Shown here piece by piece: positions 1 to 9,282 of a stretch of 64,000 bases of DNA; position 1 is the first letter of the stretch, and the number at the start of each line of letters is the position of its first letter. The stretch spans positions 310,001 to 374,000 of the forward strand of contig JBAYYV010000001.1 in assembly GCA_041672845.1 (NCBI GenBank). The letters are read 5' to 3'. A program made the position numbers and the translations under genes. Source of the stretch: JBAYDV01 sp041672845 (GTDB lineage Bacteria > Bacteroidota > Bacteroidia > Bacteroidales > UBA932). Below the pieces are notes generated by a model, which had not been told where the DNA came from, ran no database searches, and saw only the letters and a list, made by a program, of their open reading frames with translations.

Positions 1-1
1 A

Positions 2-556
2 GAGTCATTATCTTATATGACTTTGTCTTCTAAACATATAGAAACTGCAGAATATTTCTGTAAGTTATTTAAAAATAAAAATGTTTATACGATAGCAGGT
101 ACAGATATTTATGGAGTAGAATATTCAGCTGCTCTTAAGAATATATATGCTATAGCTTCAGGTATTTGTCATTCACTGGGATTTGGTGATAATTATCTAG
201 CTGTTTTAGCTACTAATTCTTATCATGAAATGATATCATTTATGGATACTACTCATCTGGATGAAAATAGAATTATGTCTAAGTCTGCGTATTTAGGGGA
301 TTTGCTTGTTACTATGTATTCACAGTTCAGTCGTAATAGAACTTTTGGTGCTATGATCGGTAAAGGTTATTCTGTTAAATCAGCTATTGTAGAGATGGAA
401 CAAGTAGTAGAAGGTCTTTATGCTTGCAAGGCTTTACATAATATTTGCAAAGAATATTCTATTGAAATGCCTATAGCTGATACTATTTATAAAATTCTTT
501 GGGAAGGCGGAAATCCAGAACTTTGTATAAATAAAATGAACGATCATATTCAGTAA
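2..556 (+). CDS. gpsA: Glycerol-3-phosphate dehydrogenase [NAD(P)+], C-terminal part (partial)
   Basis: The reading frame is open to the left edge, so the N-terminal NAD-binding half lies outside the window. About 184 residues remain of a family usually near 330 residues long. The motif GVEYSAALKNIYAIASG carries the family's catalytic lysine, and YLGDLLVTMYSQFSRN matches the conserved GDLLxTxxSxxSRN block. The enzyme reduces dihydroxyacetone phosphate to sn-glycerol 3-phosphate for phospholipid synthesis in the cytoplasm. pgi follows after 27 bases on the same strand and may share its transcript. Identification rests on motif recall; nothing looks broken in the visible part. Confidence 0.9.
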   Translation, partial: ESLSYMTLSSKHIETAEYFCKLFKNKNVYTIAGTDIYGVEYSAALKNIYAIASGICHSLGFGDNYLAVLATNSYHEMISFMDTTHLDENRIMSKSAYLGDLLVTMYSQFSRNRTFGAMIGKGYSVKSAIVEMEQVVEGLYACKALHNICKEYSIEMPIADTIYKILWEGGNPELCINKMNDHIQ

Positions 557-583
557 TGATAATATCTATAATAAATACTAGTT

Positions 584-1897
584 ATGATAAAACTTGAAGC
601 AAATATTACTTTAGATATACTTGAGGAAGGTAAAAAAGCATTAAATACTTTAATAAACGAAGATGGCCAAGGTCATGATTTTTTAGGATGGAAAAATCTT
701 CCTGTTAATTCAGATGAGGTCTTAAATGCCTGTGAAAATCAAGCAGAATTATGGAGCAAAAAAAATCTAGATGCTATCGTAATAATAGGTATCGGTGGTT
801 CTTATCTAGGAGCCAAGGCTGCCATAGAAGCTCTTAAAAATAGTTTTAGTGATTATAACTCTCCACAAATATTGTTTGCTGGGAACAGTCTTTCAGAAAC
901 TTATCATTCAGAATTATTAGATTTTTTGTCAGACAAATCATTTGCTATCGTAGTTATCTCTAAATCAGGGACTACTACAGAACCAGCAGTCGCTTTTCGT
1001 CTATTAAGATCATTATTAGAAAAGCAACTAACAGCTTCGCTAAATACTGTATGCTCGGAAGATCATAACGATTTTAAAAAAGAACTTGCTTCTAGAATAG
1101 TAGCTATAACTGATGCTAAAAAAGGTGCGCTAAAAACTTTGGCTGACCAGGAAGGTTATAATACATTTTCTATTCCAGATGATGTAGGAGGTCGTTTTTC
1201 TATATTGACGGCAGTCGGTTTATTACCCATAGCCCTAGCAGGTTTCGATATTAGAGAATTAATGGATGGAGCTAAATATATGAGAAAAAGAGTATTGCTG
1301 AACGCTGAATCTAATGCTTCAGAAAATCCTTCAATCATTTATGCTTGCTTAAGAAATTATTATTTACGTCACGGAAAAGATATCGAAATCTTAGCTTCAT
1401 ACGAACCTAAATTAAAATATATCGGCGAATGGTGGAAGCAGCTTTTCGGCGAATCAGAAGGTAAGCAAGGAAAAGGAATTTTTCCTACTTCTGTATGTTT
1501 AACTACCGATTTACATTCTATGGGTCAATATATTCAGGAAGGTCAACGAATAATATTCGAAACGGTCATTTCTGTGGCTAAGCCTGGCGGCAATATTATT
1601 ATTCCAGAAGACAAGGATAATCTTGATAATTTGAATTATTTAGCTGGTAAACATCTTAGCTATTGTAATCATATGGCTGAGCAAGGTACTATTGAAGCTC
1701 ATCAGCAGGGTTCTGTCCCTGTTATCAAAATAGAAATAGACCAGATCGATGAATATACATTAGGAGAATTATTCTACTTTTTCGAAACTGCTTGTGGAAT
1801 ATCAGCTTACATGCTAGATGTTAATCCATTTAATCAACCAGGAGTAGAAGTTTACAAGAAAAATATGTTTAGATTACTTGGAAAACCGGGTTGCTAG
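584..1897 (+). CDS. pgi: Glucose-6-phosphate isomerase
   Basis: This 437-residue protein interconverts glucose 6-phosphate and fructose 6-phosphate in glycolysis and gluconeogenesis. It has the sugar-phosphate-binding SIS signatures GIGGSYLGAKAAIEAL near residue 69 and VISKSGTTTEPA near residue 125, the GGRFSILTAVGLLP block, and the active-site stretch LFGESEGKQGKGIFP. The length and motifs fit the short isomerase type of Firmicutes and Bacteroidota rather than the 550-residue E. coli type. The ATG at 584 gives the expected N-terminus. It lies 27 bases after gpsA, and a small inverted repeat at 1921-1939 follows it. Confidence 0.96.
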   Translation: MIKLEANITLDILEEGKKALNTLINEDGQGHDFLGWKNLPVNSDEVLNACENQAELWSKKNLDAIVIIGIGGSYLGAKAAIEALKNSFSDYNSPQILFAGNSLSETYHSELLDFLSDKSFAIVVISKSGTTTEPAVAFRLLRSLLEKQLTASLNTVCSEDHNDFKKELASRIVAITDAKKGALKTLADQEGYNTFSIPDDVGGRFSILTAVGLLPIALAGFDIRELMDGAKYMRKRVLLNAESNASENPSIIYACLRNYYLRHGKDIEILASYEPKLKYIGEWWKQLFGESEGKQGKGIFPTSVCLTTDLHSMGQYIQEGQRIIFETVISVAKPGGNIIIPEDKDNLDNLNYLAGKHLSYCNHMAEQGTIEAHQQGSVPVIKIEIDQIDEYTLGELFYFFETACGISAYMLDVNPFNQPGVEVYKKNMFRLLGKPGC

Positions 1898-1920
1898 TAT
1901 CTTCTATAAGTTAACTAACC

Positions 1921-1939
1921 AACGCCGATTTATGGCGTT
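1921..1939 (+). repeat. Inverted repeat between pgi and addB
   Basis: AACGCC and GGCGTT form a perfect six-base-pair stem with a seven-base loop. There is no T tract after it, so it is a poor intrinsic terminator. It ends ten bases before the -7 box at 1949, over the expected -33 region of that promoter, and could be an operator or simply the end of the pgi message. The role is inferred from position only. Confidence 0.4.
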
Positions 1940-1948
1940 ATTAAGGTA

Positions 1949-1956
1949 TAACTTTG
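1949..1956 (+). promoter_or_regulatory. Promoter -7 box for addB
   Basis: TAACTTTG matches the Bacteroidota TAnnTTTG consensus. It ends 27 bases before the ATG at 1984. No clear TTG is seen at -33. A TTG at 1954, inside this box, could be read as an earlier in-frame start, but it would lie within the promoter. Confidence 0.5.
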
Positions 1957-1983
1957 TGTTATTGTAAAATATACCATTATATT

Positions 1984-4827
1984 ATGAGAAAAGAATTTTT
2001 GCTTCAAGTCGCAGAGATATTTGTGAATAATTATGAAGATGAATTAGAAGATATTAATTTTATCTTTCCTAATCGTCGTTCTTCCGTGTTTTTTCAGAGA
2101 TATTTAGGACAAGCAGCATCTCATCCTATTTTATCACCTAAGATATATACCATAAATGATTTATTTACGAAGATTTCAGGCTTAGTTCAAGAGGATAGAT
2201 TACATTTATTGTATGACTTATATTTGTCTTATAAGAAATTTGTGCCAGATTTTCATGAAGAGTTCGATGAATTTATTTTTTGGGGAGATACTATTTTAAG
2301 TGATTTTGAAGATGCTGATAAGTATTTAGTAGATACACAGATGTTATTTACTAATATAAATGACTTAAATGAAATAGATGCTAATTATTCATATCTAACT
2401 GATAACCAGAAAAATGCTATTAAAGACTTTTGGGGTCATCTTTTACCTTATCGTGAACAAGATAAAGAAAAGGATTTCTTAAATATATGGGGACATCTTT
2501 CTGAAATATACACAGACTTTAATACTGTTTTAGATGCTAAATCTATGACATATGAAGGAAAAGCTTATCGAAAAGTGGTTAATATGTGTAATGAAAATCA
2601 TTTAAAAGATATATTCAGTGATGAGGAAAAAGTGATTTTTGTAGGCTTTAATGCATTAAATGAATGTGAGCTTAAGTTCTTTGATTGTTTTAAAAAGAGA
2701 GGTATAGCTGATTATTATTGGGATTATTATGGTAAGATGATTACCGATAAAAAGAATATGTCTTCATTTTTTATGAAAGATAATGTTATTAGATATCCTT
2801 CTAAGTATGAATTAGATGGTGGTACAGATGGATTAGGTCCAAAAGCTGGAGGTGTAAGGATGGAAGATAGAAATATAGAATTGGTAGGTGTTCCCTCAGC
2901 TAATGGTCAGGCTAAGATAGTTAGTGAAATTCTAGAGAAGATAGAAGGGGAAAAAGCTTCTCTGCAAATAAATAGATTAGATACAGCTGTAGTGCTTCCT
3001 GATCAAAAAATGCTTCTTCCTATATTGAGTTCTATTCCTGAGTGCATAGAAAAAGTTAATGTGACTATGGGTTATTCTCTTAAGAATTCTAATGTGGCAT
3101 TTTATATGAGCCAAATCATAGAACTTCAGAGAAAAGTGAGAATTAGAGATGGTAAAACATATTATTATCATTCGAATATTTTCCAAATTCTTAAGAATCC
3201 TCTCACTAAAAAATATGCAGAAAAATTTGCTTCTACTAAAATATGTAAGAATATAATAGCTTCGAATAGTATTTATGTTTCTGTAGAAGATTTAGCTAAG
3301 AATGATTTCTTTAAATTGATTTTCGATGAAAAAGCAGGGTCAGTAGATACTAATTCCCATGAAATGAATTTATATCTTTCAGATTATTTTCAGAGGATAT
3401 TGATGTTCTTATCAGATTATTTGAATAAAGGAGATAAAGAATTTGTTTATTATTATTATACAGCTATTAATAATCTTAAGGATTTAAATTTACCATTAAA
3501 GAGGAGTACTTATTTTAAACTTTTAGAACAAACAGTAGCCTTGACTTCTATACCATTTAGAGGTGAACCTCTCTCTGGTCTTCAAGTGATGGGTAACTTG
3601 GAAATGAGATCGTTAGATTTCGAAAATTTGATTATTTGTTCTGTTAATGAAGGTACTTTTCCTTCTAAATCTGTGAAAAATTCTTTTATTCCTTATAATC
3701 TTAGGAAAGGGTTCGGATTGCCTAATTACGAATATCAAGATGCTGTTTCAGCTTATCATTTCTATCGTTCTCTTTATAGGGTTAAGAACCTATATTTAAT
3801 ATATGATACTCGTGTAGGGGGTATGACTACTGGTGAAGTTAGCCGTTATGTTAAACAGCTTAAATATCAACATCATCATCCTATTAAGGAACATAATGTG
3901 ATTTATTCTATTCCTAATATCGAAGAAAAAGAATTAATCATTGAAAAGGATGAAGAATATTTCGATAGATTAAATAAGATGAAATTTTCAGCTTCAGCTC
4001 TAAATAATTATTTGGGCTGTCCTATGAAGTTTTATTTCCAAAAGATTAAAGGAATAGAAGAACCTGATGCAGTAGCAGAAGAAATCGAACCTAATATCTT
4101 CGGTACCTTATATCATGATACGATGCATGCTATTTATAAGGATTATGAGCATGAACTAATAACATCTTCATTACTAAAAAAATTGTCGTCAGACCAAAAC
4201 ATTGAAAATCATGTAAATAAACAATTCTTTAAGCAGAATATTTACCATGTGGGTGGGAAAAATAAGATAGTAGAGGCTCTTCTGAAGCGTTATGTTAAAC
4301 AAACTCTGGCTTATGATAATTTGATTTGTGTGAAATATGGTTCATTTGATTATGTGGAAGGTGAGAAGAAATGTTTCTCTTCATTCCCTATTTTTAATGG
4401 TAAAAACTCTGTGAATTTAGTGGGTTATATAGATAGATTAGATAAGGTAAATGGTGAATTGAGGATCATAGATTATAAGACTGGTGGCTGTAATTTAAAT
4501 TATAAAAAGAGTGTAGAAAATATGTTTGACAGGGAATGTAAAACAAGGCCCTATACTGCATTTCAGTTGTTTTTCTATTATTTACTATGCGATTTAGATA
4601 TGCCAAATTTGAAAGATATGGATGTAGAACTGAATATATATTCTCTTAAGGATATATTTAAAAACAATATTCTTGTTTGTGAAAATAATTATGATTTACT
4701 GATGGAGTATAAAGAAAAGTTGAAGGAACTACTTGAGGAGATATTTGATAAGAATCAGCTTATAAGATGTACTGATAATACAGATATATGTGCTTACTGC
4801 CCTTATAAAATTTTGTGTAACAGGTAA
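1984..4827 (+). CDS. addB: AddB-like PD-(D/E)XK nuclease / inactivated helicase subunit
   Basis: This 947-residue protein is the probable partner of the AddA-like helicase that follows, together processing double-strand breaks for recombination. The N-terminal FPNRRSSVFFQ block resembles the degenerate helicase start of Bacteroidota AddB-type proteins. The C-terminal RecB-family nuclease has LVGYIDRLDKVNGELRIIDY followed by KTGG near residues 815-832. A cysteine in YLGCPMKFYF (near 678) plus three cysteines in CAYCPYKILC at the end match the four-cysteine iron-sulfur cluster of AddB nucleases. I chose the ATG at 1984 because the TTG ten codons upstream lies inside the -7 box. addA begins 52 bases downstream. 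Confidence 0.85.
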   Translation: MRKEFLLQVAEIFVNNYEDELEDINFIFPNRRSSVFFQRYLGQAASHPILSPKIYTINDLFTKISGLVQEDRLHLLYDLYLSYKKFVPDFHEEFDEFIFWGDTILSDFEDADKYLVDTQMLFTNINDLNEIDANYSYLTDNQKNAIKDFWGHLLPYREQDKEKDFLNIWGHLSEIYTDFNTVLDAKSMTYEGKAYRKVVNMCNENHLKDIFSDEEKVIFVGFNALNECELKFFDCFKKRGIADYYWDYYGKMITDKKNMSSFFMKDNVIRYPSKYELDGGTDGLGPKAGGVRMEDRNIELVGVPSANGQAKIVSEILEKIEGEKASLQINRLDTAVVLPDQKMLLPILSSIPECIEKVNVTMGYSLKNSNVAFYMSQIIELQRKVRIRDGKTYYYHSNIFQILKNPLTKKYAEKFASTKICKNIIASNSIYVSVEDLAKNDFFKLIFDEKAGSVDTNSHEMNLYLSDYFQRILMFLSDYLNKGDKEFVYYYYTAINNLKDLNLPLKRSTYFKLLEQTVALTSIPFRGEPLSGLQVMGNLEMRSLDFENLIICSVNEGTFPSKSVKNSFIPYNLRKGFGLPNYEYQDAVSAYHFYRSLYRVKNLYLIYDTRVGGMTTGEVSRYVKQLKYQHHHPIKEHNVIYSIPNIEEKELIIEKDEEYFDRLNKMKFSASALNNYLGCPMKFYFQKIKGIEEPDAVAEEIEPNIFGTLYHDTMHAIYKDYEHELITSSLLKKLSSDQNIENHVNKQFFKQNIYHVGGKNKIVEALLKRYVKQTLAYDNLICVKYGSFDYVEGEKKCFSSFPIFNGKNSVNLVGYIDRLDKVNGELRIIDYKTGGCNLNYKKSVENMFDRECKTRPYTAFQLFFYYLLCDLDMPNLKDMDVELNIYSLKDIFKNNILVCENNYDLLMEYKEKLKELLEEIFDKNQLIRCTDNTDICAYCPYKILCNR

Positions 4828-4879
4828 TAGATAGAGTAATCTATAATTATCTAACATTAAAAATTAAAAGAATATACAG

Positions 4880-7800
4880 ATGATAAATATATGTAAAGCT
4901 TCCGCAGGGTCAGGTAAAACCCACGAATTAACAGGAAAGTATATTGAATTACTTTTTGAAAAATACGTATCTGGTTATAGAGATGAAGGTGTTTTTTTTG
5001 GCTATAGAAAGATATTAGCTGTTACTTTTACTAATAAAGCGACTGATGAGATGAAGCAAAGGATTCTATCTGAATTATATGATATGAGTGAGGATGCAGT
5101 TTCTTCTGATTATTATTCTATTATTAAAGATAGATTTGGGTTAAATGCAGAACAAATAGCTAATGATGCAAGAGATATGCTACTTTCTATTTTAAATGAT
5201 TATACAGCATTTAATGTCAGTACTATAGATGCTTTTTTTCAGAAAACTCTTAGAGCTTTTGCTAGAGAAATGGGTCAATATTCTTCTTATGAAGTCGAGT
5301 TAGATAGTGTTTCTGTATTATCTCAAGCTGTCGATGATATGATGGATTCTTTAGAAGATCCTGATAAGAAATCTTTGTTAAAATGGCTTATTGATTTATC
5401 TATAAGTGGTATAGAACAGGGTGATAACTGGAATCCTACTAATAAATTAAAAGAGTTAGGGACTAATCTTTTTAATGAAGATTTTAAGCTTAAATATAAT
5501 GAAAATAATAATTTATTAACGGATAAACAGTCTTTGTTTGACTTCAGGAATTCTCTTTTTAAAATTATTCGTGATTTCGAGGCTAATGTTAAATCTATAG
5601 GTACAGATGCGATGAATTGTTTTGTTAGTGCCGGATTCATGCCCATAGAGATGAAAGGTAAAACTAGATCTCCATTTATTAGATTTCAATGGATGGCTGA
5701 TAATAGTGTTTTAGATATAACGACTAGTTTTAGAAAACTTCTTGATAATCCAGATGCTTGGATGACTGGAAAAGATGTTTCTACTGGTGTCAATGCTGAT
5801 TTTTATCAGAAAATGAATGGATTGGTTAAACAGGCTATAGAAATTAGTGATAATGAGGTTAAGAAATATAATACTGCTAAATCTGTAGTAAAAGATCTTT
5901 ACGCTTTAGGTGTACTTTTCGATATTCGTGAAAATATTCTTAAGTATTGTCATGATAATAACGTAGTATTGCTTTCTGAATCTACTGAATTTCTTAATAG
6001 AATTATTGACGGCAGTGATACTCCTTTTGTTTATGAAAAAATAGGGGGTAGGATAGAAAATTATTTGCTAGATGAGTTTCAAGATACTTCGAAGATGCAG
6101 TGGGAAAATTTTAAACCATTGCTAACTGATTCCAATGATGGTGGTTCTACTAATCTAGTAGTAGGTGATGTTAAACAAAGTATTTATAGGTGGCGTAATT
6201 CTGACTGGAATCTTCTTAATTCTAAAGTAGAGGAAGACTTTGGTGAAAATAATGTTAATGTAGAAATCTTGGAAAATAACTGGAGATCTGCTAAAAATAT
6301 AATAGAGTTTAACAATGACTTTTTTTCAAAAGCTTCTGATATGATCGCTGGTTTATATAATGAAGAAGGAGATAGAAGTTTTAAAGGGGAATTAATTAAA
6401 GATATATATTCTACTGTTATTCAAAAAGTTCCTAAAAATCATTCTGATTTCGAAGGTCATGTTAGGATTAATTTCTTACCTGAAAAAAATAAAGATGTAA
6501 CTTTTAATGATAGGGTATTGGAAAGATTACCTAAGACTTTAGATAACTTGTTTTCTTTAGGTTATAAAAAAAGTGATATAGTATTCTTAGTCAGGAAAAA
6601 TAATGAAGGTACTCTATTAGCTAATTTTTTAATTACTAATAATTACTCTGTGCTTTCTGATGAGTCATTATTAATATCTAGTTCTAAGGCTGTTCAAAAG
6701 ATAGTTACAGCTCTTAAATATGTATCTGATGATGATAATGAAGTTAATAAATTCTTGTTTACTAATAAAAAATTCGATTATAAGGAAAGAACTTTATTCG
6801 AGATATGTGAAGAGGTTTGTCGTTCTTTAGATGAAACTGATAAGAAGCAAGCTGTATTTATTAATGCTTTTATGGATTTAGTTTCTAATTATATGATTTC
6901 TCATGGTTCGGATATTATAGGATTTTGTAATTGGTGGGATGAAGCCGGAAGAAGTAAGAGTATTTCAGTGCCTTCAGAACAAGATTCTATTAGGATAATG
7001 ACTATTCATAAATCTAAAGGTCTAGGGTTTAAAGTAGTGATATTACCATTTTTTAAGCTGACGCTCAATAAAAACCGTAAAAATGTGGTTTGGCATGTGG
7101 CTGATCCTATAACTGAAGCTCCTTACGATAAATTGGGGATTGTTCCTGTTAATATTTCAAAATCCACTAGTGATACTTTGTTTTCTAGTGTGTTGGATAA
7201 AGAAGACCTTTATTCATATATTGATTCTTTGAATATGGCTTATGTAGCATTTACTAGAGCTAAAGAAGAATTGATAATATGGACTCCAGAATCTGAAAAG
7301 AAAAATAAAATTAATTCTGTTTCTAATATTCTGTTTAAATTGTATGAGGATAAAATAAAAAATGTTCTTGTCGATAGTCAGGATATTAAAGTCCTAGATA
7401 TCGGTTCTTGGTGGAGGACTGAAACTTCTAATGAGACTGATTCTAAAGATAATATACAAGTTTCTGATTATGAGTCTTATCCGATAGGTGATAGAATTAA
7501 ATTAAGTATGATAGGTGAAGATTTCTTCGATGGAAATAATAGAAATAGGGGTACTATTATGCATAATATATTATCAGAGATGTCTGAGGAAAAAGATTTA
7601 ACTATAGCTATAGATTCGGCTATAGCTTCTGGTGTTATAGATCAAGTGTCTGCTGTAGAATTTAAGGAGATATTAGCTGATGGCCTTTCTAAGATAAGGG
7701 ATTATCATTGGTTTGATGGTACTTATTCTCATATTAATGAAAGAAAAATTATTACCGAAACTGGTGATTTCTACATTCCAGATAGACTTATGGTAGGAAA

Positions 7801-7987
7801 GGATAAATTAGTAGTTCTTGATTATAAGTTCGGGGTACGTCACAGTTCTTATCATAAACAAGTGGCTCACTACATGAAACTTATGGAATCTATGGGGTAT
7901 AATAATATTGAGGGTTATCTCTGGTATGTGGAAGATATATCGGCCTTAGATAAGGGTGTAGAGCCTATTCTTGATAATTTTTCATAA
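4880..7987 (+). CDS. addA: AddA-like UvrD/Rep-family helicase-nuclease
   Basis: This 1035-residue protein is a superfamily 1 ATP-dependent helicase fused to a RecB-type nuclease, acting on double-strand DNA ends. In order it shows Walker A ASAGSGKT (residues 7-14), motif Ia AVTFTNKATDEMK, motif II LLDEFQDTSKMQWE near 397, motif III VVGDVKQSIYRWR near 428, motif V IMTIHKSKGLGF near 707, motif VI YVAFTRAKEELI near 788, and the nuclease core LVVLDYKFG near 980. It pairs with addB just upstream. Its last 27 codons and stop are present a second time at 13162-13246, which marks one arm of the duplication that brackets the surface-protein island. Confidence 0.92.
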   Translation: MINICKASAGSGKTHELTGKYIELLFEKYVSGYRDEGVFFGYRKILAVTFTNKATDEMKQRILSELYDMSEDAVSSDYYSIIKDRFGLNAEQIANDARDMLLSILNDYTAFNVSTIDAFFQKTLRAFAREMGQYSSYEVELDSVSVLSQAVDDMMDSLEDPDKKSLLKWLIDLSISGIEQGDNWNPTNKLKELGTNLFNEDFKLKYNENNNLLTDKQSLFDFRNSLFKIIRDFEANVKSIGTDAMNCFVSAGFMPIEMKGKTRSPFIRFQWMADNSVLDITTSFRKLLDNPDAWMTGKDVSTGVNADFYQKMNGLVKQAIEISDNEVKKYNTAKSVVKDLYALGVLFDIRENILKYCHDNNVVLLSESTEFLNRIIDGSDTPFVYEKIGGRIENYLLDEFQDTSKMQWENFKPLLTDSNDGGSTNLVVGDVKQSIYRWRNSDWNLLNSKVEEDFGENNVNVEILENNWRSAKNIIEFNNDFFSKASDMIAGLYNEEGDRSFKGELIKDIYSTVIQKVPKNHSDFEGHVRINFLPEKNKDVTFNDRVLERLPKTLDNLFSLGYKKSDIVFLVRKNNEGTLLANFLITNNYSVLSDESLLISSSKAVQKIVTALKYVSDDDNEVNKFLFTNKKFDYKERTLFEICEEVCRSLDETDKKQAVFINAFMDLVSNYMISHGSDIIGFCNWWDEAGRSKSISVPSEQDSIRIMTIHKSKGLGFKVVILPFFKLTLNKNRKNVVWHVADPITEAPYDKLGIVPVNISKSTSDTLFSSVLDKEDLYSYIDSLNMAYVAFTRAKEELIIWTPESEKKNKINSVSNILFKLYEDKIKNVLVDSQDIKVLDIGSWWRTETSNETDSKDNIQVSDYESYPIGDRIKLSMIGEDFFDGNNRNRGTIMHNILSEMSEEKDLTIAIDSAIASGVIDQVSAVEFKEILADGLSKIRDYHWFDGTYSHINERKIITETGDFYIPDRLMVGKDKLVVLDYKFGVRHSSYHKQVAHYMKLMESMGYNNIEGYLWYVEDISALDKGVEPILDNFS

Positions 7988-8228
7988 AAAAAAGTATTTA
8001 GTTATAAATAGTTATCTTTACATTTAATTATTATTAATTGAATCTTAATAATAGCCTATTAAATATGACTTCCAATATCCATGTCCTAATAAACTTTTGA
8101 ATAAACTATTTTTTAACTAATAAACATTTATAAAATCCAAATTATTATTAATCATTTTAGTCATGATAACTACGTTATTTTTAGTTTCGTGCTGTGTGGC
8201 TACTTATGATATTACTGAATATGTATCA
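7903..8228. repeat. Left direct repeat flanking the accessory island
   Basis: This segment runs from the last 27 codons of addA through the intergenic DNA into the first codons of a lipoprotein gene. It is present again at 13162-13536. The addA part differs at only about two positions out of 85, while the lipoprotein part is clearly more diverged. The right copy also has an extra block of about 36 bases at 13335-13370. Both copies keep the promoter-like TATCTTTA (8013-8020 here). Together the repeats bracket about 4.9 kb of fimbrillin and FISUMP genes. Confidence 0.9.
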
Positions 8229-8231
8229 TAA
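8130..8231 (+). pseudogene. Truncated remnant of the lipoprotein gene found intact at 13439
   Basis: Read from an ATA at 8130, where the intact copy has ATG, the frame encodes a lipoprotein signal peptide very like that of the 13439 gene (KSKLLLIxLVMIT, then a cysteine, then YDITE). It hits a TAA at 8229 after 33 codons, against 598 in the intact gene. The lost start codon, the stop and missing body show it is not functional. It forms the end of the left direct repeat. The DNA from 8232 to 8312 is AT-rich and shows no gene. Confidence 0.85.
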
Positions 8232-8312
8232 CTTATTAGGCTGAATTATAACCTATTTTTATAATTTATTAATAATCTATTAACTAGAAAACTTAAACGT
8301 AAAAGAAAAAAT

Positions 8313-9257
8313 ATGAAAAAGAATTATTTATTAATGACCGCTCTGATCGTGATTATGATTTTAGGAGCAGGGTGCTCTAAAGGAAAAATAAACGGAGAAG
8401 AAAATCCTACTGGGGAATTGAAGATTACTACAAACATGGAAGATAATAATGTATCTCCCACCAAGTCTCTTGTAACGGATTTTTCAAACAATACTATCGG
8501 TGTTTTTGTAGATGATGTAGCCAATGTGTATAAACCTACAACAAACTCCACGGCTATCGTAAGCACAGGCACTAATTCGGTAATACCATTTCCTTCTATT
8601 TATATCAATCCCGATGCCACTGTTTATTCTTGGTATCCGGCTACGGCTGACGAACTGACAGCTCCGGACAGTACTTTCACAAAAAGTATTACGTTGGTTT
8701 CTACAGATGATTTTAGTGCGACAAACCAGACGGATTACCTTTGGGCCACTCCTGTAAATGTCACTAAATCCAATTGTGACACAGTCCTGACTTTCCATCA
8801 TGCACTATCGAAAATTATTTTTAGTGTCACTTTGGGGGATAATTATAAAGGAGCCGGAGAATTGACCGCTATATCACTTACATCTACTAGCACTCCCTTT
8901 CTTTCTGGAACTGGAAAAATGAAAATCGCAGACGGTGTGGTTACAGAATTAACAGCTACCGATACTTTTACATATAACGGTACGCTTTCTTTGAGTGATG
9001 AGGCTACCGAGGCTGTAGCTCTTGTAGCGCCTACAATCCTGGCGGAAAATACTGACGCTACTTCCAATATTACGATTAAATTGACGATAGATGGTTACTC
9101 TTATTCAGATATATTTCTTGTATCCACGGTGTCTGAATGGGCTGCGCATACCGAATACACCTATAATATAACGGTGAACAGCGGAGTGCTTACGATAGGC
9201 ACTGTAACTATTGCGGATTGGACAGTTGGATTATCTACCGATATTTCTGTTAGCTAG
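8313..9257 (+). CDS. Fimbrillin-like (Mfa-like) lipoprotein
   Basis: This 314-residue protein starts with a lipoprotein signal peptide whose lipobox is LGAGC (cysteine at residue 21), so it is probably lipidated and exposed at the cell surface. The central region TDYLWATP followed by LTFHHALSKIIFSVTL is typical of the Mfa-like/fimbrillin family, whose members are pilus subunits or anchors in Bacteroidales. It lacks a FISUMP domain and ends just after the fimbrillin fold. Its sequence is repeated with few changes as the N-terminal half of the gene at 11171. The next gene starts 25 bases downstream. G+C is visibly higher than in the backbone, which suggests import. Confidence 0.82.
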   Translation: MKKNYLLMTALIVIMILGAGCSKGKINGEENPTGELKITTNMEDNNVSPTKSLVTDFSNNTIGVFVDDVANVYKPTTNSTAIVSTGTNSVIPFPSIYINPDATVYSWYPATADELTAPDSTFTKSITLVSTDDFSATNQTDYLWATPVNVTKSNCDTVLTFHHALSKIIFSVTLGDNYKGAGELTAISLTSTSTPFLSGTGKMKIADGVVTELTATDTFTYNGTLSLSDEATEAVALVAPTILAENTDATSNITIKLTIDGYSYSDIFLVSTVSEWAAHTEYTYNITVNSGVLTIGTVTIADWTVGLSTDISVS

Positions 9258-9282
9258 GATGACATAAAAAAGGGAAAAATTA

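Noticed and set aside
1954..1983. In-frame TTG start extending addB by ten codons
   Set aside because: The TTG lies inside the TAACTTTG promoter box, and the ten residues are not like AddB N-termini; the ATG at 1984 is better.
8130..8231. A short functional lipoprotein gene
   Set aside because: The start codon is ATA where the intact copy has ATG, and only 33 codons of 598 remain.
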